A stretch of DNA of 10,682 nucleotides, from NCBI GenBank assembly GCA_036524115.1, contig DATDCY010000068.1, positions 1 to 10,682 on the forward strand. The letters run 5' to 3'. Position 1 is the stretch's first letter, and every line of letters begins with the position of its first letter. Below are positions 5,094 through 10,682 of the stretch, in pieces. The translations under genes were made by a program, and so were the position numbers. The notes beneath the pieces are model-generated. The model saw only the letters and a list, made by a program, of their open reading frames with translations. It was not told the DNA's origin and did not search any database. This stretch comes from a bacterium (GTDB taxonomy: Bacteria; JAUVQV01; DATDCY01).

Positions 5094-5978
5094 TCAGCGT
5101 GTGCCTGCCGCGAACAGCCCCCAGAGCCTCTCCGGGTCCACCCGCTGCTCGAAGAGGCGCACGCCCAGGTGCAGGTGCGGGCCGGTGGCGCGGCCGGTGC
5201 TGCCCACCCTGCCGACGACCTGGCCGGCGGCGACCTGCTCGCCCTCGGCGACGAGCAGCTTCTCGAGGTGCAGGTACTGGCTCACGAGGCCGGCGCCGTG
5301 ATCAACCAGGACGGTCAGCCCCGAGTAGTAGAAGTCCCGCGCGAGGCGCACCCTGCCGGCGGCGATGGCGTGCACCGGGGTGCCGGCCGGCGCGGTGTAG
5401 TCCTGGCCCGCGTGCGGGCTCTTGGGGATTCCGTTGAGGATCCGCCGGCGCCCGAAGTTGCCCGCGGCGCGCTCGGCGAGGGCCCGCTCGAACGCTCCCG
5501 TCCAGAGCGCGCCGCCGCCGGACTCGCGGTAGACCGCGGCCGCCTGCTCCTGTTCGCGTGCGATGCGTTCCTCCAGTTCTTTCGGCGGCGTCACCATCGC
5601 CGGCGGCAGGGTCAGGCGCTCCTCCGGGAAGGCGCGCCTGACGACGTCCACCGGGATGCGCTGCTCCTCGCCGCCGGCGCCCCGGCTGACGACGATGGTC
5701 TCCCTCCCCGTGGCCGCGTCGATGTCGAGGCCCAGGAGGAACACGGGCGAGCCCTCGCCGCCGAGCGCGAGGGCCGGATAGCGCTTGCCGAGGAACTGCG
5801 CCGCCTCCGGGCGCCCCTTTCCTTGCGGCGGACGCAGCACGAAGACGTCGCCCGGCTGCACGCGCAGGACCTGCGGCGCCGTCGCGCGCCCCTTCTGCGC
5901 GCACTGGCCCACGGCGCCGGCCAGGGCCAGCGCGCCGGCCAGCGACGCCAGCGCCGCCACGAGGGGGCCGCGCCTCAT
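5094..5978 (-). CDS. M23 family metallopeptidase (LytM-type), exported
   Basis: This 294-aa protein is a predicted peptidoglycan endopeptidase. It has an N-terminal signal or anchor segment (residues 5-24, alanine/leucine rich), a unique middle region of about 100 residues, a short helical segment rich in Glu/Gln (132-152), and a C-terminal LytM domain (~175-285). The zinc-ligand motifs are intact: HAGQD (His189, Asp193), YLHL (His237) and GPHLH (His268, His270). It therefore looks catalytically competent. Cys26 follows the hydrophobic segment, but VGQC is a poor lipobox. ATG 5978 overlaps the thiD stop as ATGA, so the two are translationally coupled. It is the last backbone gene before the cassette array. 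Confidence 0.9.
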   Translation of the reverse strand: MRRGPLVAALASLAGALALAGAVGQCAQKGRATAPQVLRVQPGDVFVLRPPQGKGRPEAAQFLGKRYPALALGGEGSPVFLLGLDIDAATGRETIVVSRGAGGEEQRIPVDVVRRAFPEERLTLPPAMVTPPKELEERIAREQEQAAAVYRESGGGALWTGAFERALAERAAGNFGRRRILNGIPKSPHAGQDYTAPAGTPVHAIAAGRVRLARDFYYSGLTVLVDHGAGLVSQYLHLEKLLVAEGEQVAAGQVVGRVGSTGRATGPHLHLGVRLFEQRVDPERLWGLFAAGTR

Positions 5979-6814
5979 CCGACCGGACCCGCGGCGCGTG
6001 CCGCCGCCTCGCCCGCGTTGGCGGGCCCGCGCCCCCGCCCCAGCGGGTACGAGCGGCGGATTGCCTCGAGCACGAAGGCCTTGGCGCGATGCGCGGCCTC
6101 CAGCGGCGGCAGCCCGCGACCGAGGTGCACCGCGATGGCGGCGGCCAGCAGGCAGCCGGTGCCCCGGGTGTTCCGCGTGGGCACCCGCGGCCCGCGCAGC
6201 AGGAGGGAGCGCCGCGCATCGACGAAGACATCCACCGCCCCGCCCCGCCGGTGCCCGCCTTTCAGGAGCACCGCGCGCGGCCCACGTGCGAGCAGCGCCC
6301 GCGCAGCGCCCACCATGTCATCGAGATCCCTGAGCTCCGCGCCGAGCAGCGCCTCGGCCTCGGGGATGTTGGGGGTCAGGACCGCGGCGAGCGGAAAGAG
6401 GCGCCCCAGTAGCGCCTGGATGCCGGGCGCGTCGAGGAGCGCCCCGCCCGTCGTGGCGTGCAGGACGGGATCGACGACGACGTTGGGGACGCGGTGCCGC
6501 TCGATGGCGCCGGCCACCGCCCGGACGACCGGCGCGGTCGCGAGCATGCCGACCTTCACCGCCTGGGCGCCGCCGTCGGCAAGCACCGCCTCGAGCTGTG
6601 CCCGCACGAGCCGCGGCGCCACCGGCTCGACGGCGAGGACCCGGCGCGTGTCCTGGACCGTCACCGCGGTGATCACCGGCAGCGGGTGCCCGCCAAGCGC
6701 CTTCACCGCGTGCAGGTCGGCGGCGAGGCCCGCGCACCCCATCGGGTCCGAGCCGCCGGCGCACACGACGAGCGTCGGCGTCGTCCTCCGGCGCGGCGCC
6801 GCGGCGGCTATCAC
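5975..6814 (-). CDS. thiD: Hydroxymethylpyrimidine/phosphomethylpyrimidine kinase
   Basis: This is a 279-aa ribokinase-fold enzyme that phosphorylates HMP and HMP-P in thiamine synthesis. The motifs in order are AGGSDPMGCAGLAADL (19-34), ITAVTVQDT, VKVGMLAT, VVDPVLHATTGGALLD, LTPNIPEAEALL, VLLKGGH, and the C-terminal anion-hole motif NTRGTGCLLAAAIA. The first motif deviates from the usual GGGAGIQADL in having CAGLAADL, and QN is replaced by QD; these may be lineage variation. Length is close to that of stand-alone ThiD. GTG 6814 has AGGGA upstream; no in-frame ATG precedes it. The leader is too short to hold a TPP riboswitch. It is the first gene of a two-gene unit with the M23 peptidase. Confidence 0.88.
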   Translation of the reverse strand: MIAAAAPRRRTTPTLVVCAGGSDPMGCAGLAADLHAVKALGGHPLPVITAVTVQDTRRVLAVEPVAPRLVRAQLEAVLADGGAQAVKVGMLATAPVVRAVAGAIERHRVPNVVVDPVLHATTGGALLDAPGIQALLGRLFPLAAVLTPNIPEAEALLGAELRDLDDMVGAARALLARGPRAVLLKGGHRRGGAVDVFVDARRSLLLRGPRVPTRNTRGTGCLLAAAIAVHLGRGLPPLEAAHRAKAFVLEAIRRSYPLGRGRGPANAGEAAARAAGPVG

Positions 6815-6834
6815 CGCGGCATCCCTGCGTTTTC

Positions 6835-6864
6835 TTGACAGCGCACGAACACGGCCGATACTAT
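6835..6864 (+). promoter_or_regulatory. Promoter of the HAMP-cytochrome operon
   Basis: A perfect -35 TTGACA (6835-6840) is followed by an 18-bp spacer and -10 TACTAT (6859-6864, four of six matches). It lies about 75 bases before the start codon of the HAMP protein, leaving a leader of around 70 bases. No strong hairpin or riboswitch was recognised in the leader. Confidence 0.6.
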
Positions 6865-6865
6865 A
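6860..6865 (-). promoter_or_regulatory. Candidate thiD promoter -10
   Basis: On the minus strand TGGTATAGT gives an extended -10 (TGn plus TATAGT, five of six matches). No good -35 is seen at the right distance. It overlaps the -10 of the divergent plus-strand promoter, so the two may compete for polymerase. Confidence 0.4.
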
Positions 6866-6939
6866 CCAGACGTATCGCAGGGCAGTCTCGGGGGGAATGG
6901 TCCGCGGCGACGTGCGCCGCGAAGCGAAGGAGATCGCGC

Positions 6940-7557
6940 ATGAGGGAAGAGAAGCCGCGCAAGATCGTGTTCATCGACCGGCGCTTCCAGGGGCAGTTCA
7001 TCCTCAAGTTCGTGCTGCTGCTCCTGGCCGGCACCGGGCTCTTCGTCCTCGCGGCGTACCTGATCCTCAACCGGCGCCTCGAGGAGACGTACTACAGCGC
7101 CCACTACACCATCAAGAGCACCGGCGAGATGCTCCTGCCGACGCTCCTGTCGCTGGCCGGCGTGTTCGTCCTCGTGCTCGGCGCCGCGGTCGTCGCCGTC
7201 ACGCTCTACGTCTCCCACCACATCGCCGGCCCGCTCTACGCGATCCGCCGCTACCTCGAGAGCGTCTCGCGGGGCGAGCTGGACTTCCAGCCCAAGCTGC
7301 GCGACGACGACCAGACCACGCCCCTGGCGGAGTCGCTGGCGCACGCGATCGAGACGTTGAACAGCCACCTCGTGTCGATCCGCGGCGGCGCCGACGCGCT
7401 GCGCGAGGCCTCGGGCAAGCTCCCGCGCCACCTGCAGTCGCTCGACGCCACGACCGCCGAGTGCCGGAGCGACCTGGAGGACCTGCTCGCGCGCGAGGAG
7501 GCGCTGATCCGGGAGCTGCAGTTCTTCCGCCTGCGCACGCCGCCCGAGAGGCCCTGA
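6940..7557 (+). CDS. Two-TM HAMP-domain membrane protein
   Basis: This 205-aa inner-membrane protein has TM1 at about 20-43 and TM2 at about 67-91, separated by a short outside loop of ~25 residues, followed by a HAMP domain (about 88-140, with HHIAGPLYAIRRYLESVSRGEL) and a coiled-coil-like C-terminus (about 145-195). No kinase, cyclase or methyl-accepting domain follows, so it cannot signal by itself in the usual way. ATG 6940 has AAGGAG eight bases upstream; 35 open codons before it are ignored because they overlap the promoter. It lies 28 bases upstream of the nine-heme cytochrome and is surely co-transcribed. It may be a membrane anchor or a sensor-like partner for the cytochrome. Confidence 0.85.
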   Translation: MREEKPRKIVFIDRRFQGQFILKFVLLLLAGTGLFVLAAYLILNRRLEETYYSAHYTIKSTGEMLLPTLLSLAGVFVLVLGAAVVAVTLYVSHHIAGPLYAIRRYLESVSRGELDFQPKLRDDDQTTPLAESLAHAIETLNSHLVSIRGGADALREASGKLPRHLQSLDATTAECRSDLEDLLAREEALIRELQFFRLRTPPERP

Positions 7558-7585
7558 GGCGACGGCGGCGGGAGCCCAACCGGCC

Positions 7586-8683
7586 ATGCGCGGGACCGCC
7601 CTCCTGCTTGCCGCGGGGCTGCTCTGCGGCGCCACCGGCGGCGCGGCGGCGGTCACGCTCTCGCCGCACGCGGTGCAGTTCGAGAAGGTCGGCTGCACGC
7701 ACTGCCACCTCACGCTCCCCGGCCAGGGGCGGGTGCTGCAGAACGGCGTCTACCGCAAGAGCATCGACGATCTCTGCCAGGAGTGCCACGCCGCCTCGCT
7801 CGAGGACAACCTCAACCACCGCGTCGGCATCCGCCCGTCGATGAAGGTCCCGACCGATCTGCTGCTGAACGAGCGCGGCGAGCTCTCGTGCATCACCTGC
7901 CACGCGCCGCACGCCGAGTTCGTCAACCCGGACACGGGCGGCCGGACCTGGCTGCTGCGCCGGCAGATGCTCAAGCGCGAGCTGTGCCTCGCCTGCCACG
8001 CCGACGAGAACTTCCAGGAGCCCCGGGTCAGCGTCTCGCTGCTGGCGCCCGCGAACAACGCCGTCGTGGACACGCTGCCGGTGCCGCTGATCGGCACGCT
8101 CTCCGAGCCGGGGATCCGCGAGGTGACCGTCGAGATCAACGACACGCCGCTGGTCCTGAGCGTGGAGAACGGGACCTTCTCGACGATGCTCAGGCTCCGC
8201 GACGGCATCAACACGGTGCGCATCTCGGGCCAGGGGGTCGAGCCCGAGGCGCTCAACATCCTCTTCCGCCCGACGCTGCCGCGGGAGATGACCTACCGCC
8301 TCTACCGCTCCCACGGCATGGTCAACCGCAAGGACTGCTTCGTCTGCCACGACCGCGGCGCCCGCTCCTACGCGGTCGGCGGCAGCGACGCCGCGCTCTG
8401 CGGCAAGTGCCACGACCGGTTCGCTCCCGAGCGCTACGTCCACGGGCCCGTGGCCGTCGGCAGCTGCACCGTCTGCCACGACCCGCACGGCCAGACCAAC
8501 CCCGGGTTCCTCGTCGCCTCCGGCGAGGCGCTCTGCTTCCGCTGCCACACCGAAGCCGACGCGCTCAAGCACCTCGTATCGCCCGATGGCGGCAGCGCCT
8601 TCCTGCGCCAGAAGGGCTGCACCTACTGCCACGACCCGCACCAGGCGGACCGCCGCTACCTCCTGCGCCCGGCCCAGGACTAG
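7586..8683 (+). CDS. Nine-heme c-type cytochrome with a central Ig-like domain
   Basis: This is a 365-aa exported electron carrier. A signal peptide covers about residues 1-22 (MRGTALLLAAGLLCGATGGAAA). Nine CXXCH heme motifs start at Cys37, 64, 102, 134, 251, 272, 294, 317 and 345. Several show the CHDPH or CHAPH form typical of doubled-CXXCH domains, and extra histidines are available as distal ligands. Residues ~147-227 contain no heme motif and look like an Ig/β-sandwich domain (SVSLLAPANNAVV, IREVTVEINDTPL, LRDGINTVRISGQG), splitting the hemes 4+5. ATG 7586 is preceded by GGGAG about 12 bases upstream. The likely location is the periplasm or outer surface, in anaerobic respiration or extracellular electron transfer; the specific partner cannot be read. 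Confidence 0.93.
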   Translation: MRGTALLLAAGLLCGATGGAAAVTLSPHAVQFEKVGCTHCHLTLPGQGRVLQNGVYRKSIDDLCQECHAASLEDNLNHRVGIRPSMKVPTDLLLNERGELSCITCHAPHAEFVNPDTGGRTWLLRRQMLKRELCLACHADENFQEPRVSVSLLAPANNAVVDTLPVPLIGTLSEPGIREVTVEINDTPLVLSVENGTFSTMLRLRDGINTVRISGQGVEPEALNILFRPTLPREMTYRLYRSHGMVNRKDCFVCHDRGARSYAVGGSDAALCGKCHDRFAPERYVHGPVAVGSCTVCHDPHGQTNPGFLVASGEALCFRCHTEADALKHLVSPDGGSAFLRQKGCTYCHDPHQADRRYLLRPAQD

Positions 8684-8692
8684 CCGCTCACA

Positions 8693-8728
8693 GCCCCGGT
8701 CCTCACCGACCTCTGCTGCCCCGGTCCT
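8693..8728. repeat. Short direct repeat after the cytochrome gene
   Basis: GCCCCGGTCCT occurs at 8693-8703 and again at 8718-8728, just downstream of the cytochrome stop. There is no clear hairpin with a T-run here. Significance is unknown, and this may be simple local duplication. Confidence 0.5.
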
Positions 8729-8739
8729 GCGGGAGCGTC

Positions 8740-8796
8740 ATTTTTCGTTCTGGCAAGGCAGCGACGAGCCCGCGCGGAGGCGTACTGGTGCCCCCC
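8740..8796. repeat. Intergenic repeat, copy 1 (57 bp)
   Basis: This 57-bp unit starts ATTTTTCGTTCTGGCAAGGC and ends in CTGGTGCCCCCC. It matches copy 2 (8844-8900) at 48 of 57 positions with no gaps. Unlike copy 2 it lacks a recognisable inverted 3' end, so it may be a half element. It resembles, from memory, dispersed intergenic repeats of Geobacter-type genomes. Confidence 0.65.
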
Positions 8797-8837
8797 ACCC
8801 CCTGCCCACTCCACCCCTGCTGCCCGCGCGCAGTCCC

Positions 8838-8947
8838 GTGGGGATTTTTCGTCCAGGCAAGGCCGCGCCGAGCGTGCGCGGAGGCGGGCTGGTGCCCGCC
8901 GCACAAGCAACGCGAGAAGCAACGCAGCCTGGGCGGAAAAGACCCCC
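8838..8947. repeat. Intergenic repeat, copy 2, inside a 110-bp inverted-repeat element
   Basis: The 57-bp unit at 8844-8900 sits inside a longer element whose ends, 8838-8858 and 8927-8947, are complementary at 16 of 21 positions (GTCCAGGC against GCCTGGGC, TTTTT against AAAA, GGGG against CCCC). It would form a long hairpin between two convergent genes. It could be a MITE- or REP-like dispersed repeat, or serve as a bidirectional terminator. It encodes no plausible protein. Confidence 0.6.
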
Positions 8948-8962
8948 GGGAATGCCGCGGGC

Positions 8963-10682
8963 CTAATCCAGTCCCGATCGCCGCCTGAGGATCCATTCTC
9001 CCGCGAGGAGCGCCAGGAAGAGCAGGAACACCGGGACCGACTCGGCGAGCGCCCGCCCCTCCTCCCGCTCGCGCGCGGCGCCCTCCCCCGTCAGGTCCCT
9101 GAGCACGCGGGCCAACGCCTCCGCCGTATCCCCGGCGTCGCCCAGCTCGAGCAGCGCGCCGCGCCGGCCGGCGAGCAGCGCCTTCAGGGCGTCGCGGTTC
9201 AGCCCCGGCGAACGGAACTCCTCGAGCGGCCACGCCGCCGTCACGACGGCCGCCGCCCGCGCGTAGACCTTGCCGCGCGCCGAGGCCTCCGCGGCGATCT
9301 CCCACGTCCCCTCGCCGGGCGCCGGCGCCTCGACGACGAAGACCCCGGGGGCCTCCGCAGTCGGTGCCAGGGCGCGCGTCTCACCGCGCGGCCCCTTGAG
9401 CGTCACCGAGAGGTCGGGGCTCGCGGCGGGGAGGAAGTCCTCGCCCAGCACGCGGATGCGGGCGCGGACCTTCTCGCCGGGGGCCACCCGCGCGCGCTCC
9501 GGCTCGACGCGCGCCGGCTCCAGCTGCGGGTCGCCGATGCTCCAGCGCACGGCCTGGCGGACGAACGCCAGGTAGGGGCGGCTGCCGCGGCCCCGCCCGG
9601 CCTCCTCGAACGCCCAGTCCCAGAGCGAGTCGGTCAGGACCGAGAGGACCCTCCCCTTCCCGTGGCGGCCGATGACCACGAGCGGCTGCGCCGGCCCGCC
9701 CTCGACCGGCACCTCCGCCAGCACCACGGCCCCGCGCACGGCCGGCCCGCTGACGTTGTACCCCTGGAGGGGCGGCGGCTCGCCGCCCTGGGCCACGAGC
9801 CCCTGGAAGAAGGGGTGAGCACGTCCGGCGGCGGTCAGGCGCGGCCGCACGGTGACGTCCCGGAAGCCGCCGCCCGCCGCGGGCGCGTCGGGGAGGGACA
9901 CGGGGAGCAGCGGCGCGAGCGGCGTGAGCTGGTAGCGCCCTCCCTGGTACGAGAGCGGCCCGCCGAGCATCCAGAAGCCCCCGCCGCCGCGCACGAACTC
10001 CTCGACCTTCTCGAGGTAGGCGCTCGGCAGATAGGGCTGGGAGGCGAAGTTGTCGAAGATCAGCAGGTCGAAGTTGGGCAGCTCCTCCATGAAGATCTTC
10101 TGGGTCGGGAACGGGATGAGGCTCAGGTCCTGCTGCGGGACGTCCACGGCGTCGGAGGCCGAGCGCAGGATGATGAAGGACACGACGTCCAGGCTCGGAT
10201 CCCCCTTGAGCGCGCCGCGCAGGAAGCGGTAGCTCCAGCTCGGGGTCCCGCTGACGACCAGGACGCGGATGCGATCGCGCACGGCGTCGAACGACAGGTC
10301 CGCGCGGTTGTTCTCCGCGATCTGCTCGCCGTCGAGGAGGGGCACCTGCAGCGTCAGCGCGTGGGCGCCGGGCGCCGGCGGGGTCCACTCCAGCGACTCG
10401 CGCAGCTCCGTGCCGTCGGGAGGCAGCCGCAGCGTGCGCGAGACCAGGACCTGCTCGCCGCGCTTGAGCAGCAGCGGCACCTCGCGCCCGGCGTACCCGC
10501 TCGAGCGGACCGTCACCGCGATCACGGCCGGGCTGCCGGCGAAGGCGACCGCGGGCGGCTCGGCCGCCGCTATCTCGACGTCGCGCGTGCGCTCGCCGGC
10601 GCCGACGCCGACGAACACCACCGGCACGCCGCCTCCGGTCTCGGCCCCCGTGGCCGCCGCGCCGGCGCCTGCGCCGTGCCCG
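8963..10682 (-). CDS. vWA / glutamine-amidotransferase-like membrane protein, N-terminus outside the window
   Basis: The frame is open to the right edge (572 residues visible), so the true start lies outside; the internal GTG at 10627 is unlikely to be the start. The visible N-terminus (GVPVVFVGVGAGERTRDV) looks like the end of a von Willebrand A-type domain. It is followed by a β-sandwich/CARDB-like domain (~35-130) and then a class-I-glutamine-amidotransferase-like domain (~135-370) with DRIRVLVVSGTPSWSYRFLRGAL, FDLLIFDNF, FVRGGGGFWMLGG and GKGRVLSVLTDSLWDW. The usual nucleophilic Cys is absent in GGFWMLGGPLSY, so it is probably not an active amidotransferase. A second β-rich segment precedes a C-terminal TM helix (VPVFLLFLALLAGEWILRRR). 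Such proteins usually sit in MoxR/DUF58/BatA-type operons of the cell envelope, which suggests its role. Confidence 0.82.
   Translation of the reverse strand, partial: GHGAGAGAAATGAETGGGVPVVFVGVGAGERTRDVEIAAAEPPAVAFAGSPAVIAVTVRSSGYAGREVPLLLKRGEQVLVSRTLRLPPDGTELRESLEWTPPAPGAHALTLQVPLLDGEQIAENNRADLSFDAVRDRIRVLVVSGTPSWSYRFLRGALKGDPSLDVVSFIILRSASDAVDVPQQDLSLIPFPTQKIFMEELPNFDLLIFDNFASQPYLPSAYLEKVEEFVRGGGGFWMLGGPLSYQGGRYQLTPLAPLLPVSLPDAPAAGGGFRDVTVRPRLTAAGRAHPFFQGLVAQGGEPPPLQGYNVSGPAVRGAVVLAEVPVEGGPAQPLVVIGRHGKGRVLSVLTDSLWDWAFEEAGRGRGSRPYLAFVRQAVRWSIGDPQLEPARVEPERARVAPGEKVRARIRVLGEDFLPAASPDLSVTLKGPRGETRALAPTAEAPGVFVVEAPAPGEGTWEIAAEASARGKVYARAAAVVTAAWPLEEFRSPGLNRDALKALLAGRRGALLELGDAGDTAEALARVLRDLTGEGAAREREEGRALAESVPVFLLFLALLAGEWILRRRSGLD

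Noticed and set aside
6815-6939. TPP riboswitch upstream of thiD
   Set aside because: The leader on the minus strand is too short and no thi-box-like conserved bases were seen.
5169-7844. Plus-strand open frame of 891 codons
   Set aside because: It crosses thiD, the M23 gene and the plus-strand HAMP gene in the wrong frame; low-complexity translation without domains.
7199-8641. Minus-strand open frame of 480 codons opposite the cytochrome
   Set aside because: Antisense shadow of the nine-heme cytochrome; the plus strand has nine intact CXXCH motifs.

Overview
The window comes from a high-GC bacterium. A nine-heme c-type cytochrome with a HAMP membrane partner, a PMT/TMTC-like glycosyltransferase with TPRs, and a glutamine-amidotransferase-like membrane protein suggest a Desulfuromonadota/Desulfobacterota (Geobacter-like) lineage. 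That is inference from gene content and base composition only; no rRNA or other phylogenetic marker is present.

Layout. Positions 1-2054 (minus) hold a translationally coupled pair: a small STAS/SpoIIAA-like protein followed by a membrane glycosyltransferase with TPRs that runs off the left edge. Positions 2192 to about 5087 are visibly less GC-rich than both flanks and read as a short integron gene-cassette array on the minus strand. In transcription order it contains a boundary palindrome, a DUF2513 protein, attC, a zinc-ribbon/winged-helix/nucleoside-deoxyribosyltransferase-TIR-like protein, attC, a BrnT-BrnA type II toxin-antitoxin pair, a truncated attC, a structured inverted-repeat element, and a 97-aa protein of unknown function. 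No integrase gene is visible, so within the window it is a cluster of attC sites without intI (CALIN-like). Positions 5094-6814 (minus) are a thiD-M23 peptidase pair with overlapping ends. Positions 6835-8683 (plus) are a HAMP membrane protein plus nine-heme cytochrome operon with a near-consensus promoter. Positions 8684-8962 are a convergent intergenic region with a repeated element. From 8963 to the right edge (minus) is a vWA/glutamine-amidotransferase-like membrane protein whose start lies outside the window.

How the parts work together. The backbone genes concern cell-envelope functions, thiamine metabolism and extracytoplasmic electron transfer. The cassettes are accessory cargo: a toxin-antitoxin pair with its own promoter, which can stabilise an array, and a candidate nucleotide- or NAD-processing effector that may be a defence gene. 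Stop codons falling inside or next to the attC 5' core sites, together with about 100-130-bp imperfect palindromes sharing the same core, are the main evidence for the cassette interpretation. Several sites have degenerate 3' cores, and one is cut short by another element, so the array may be partly immobilised.
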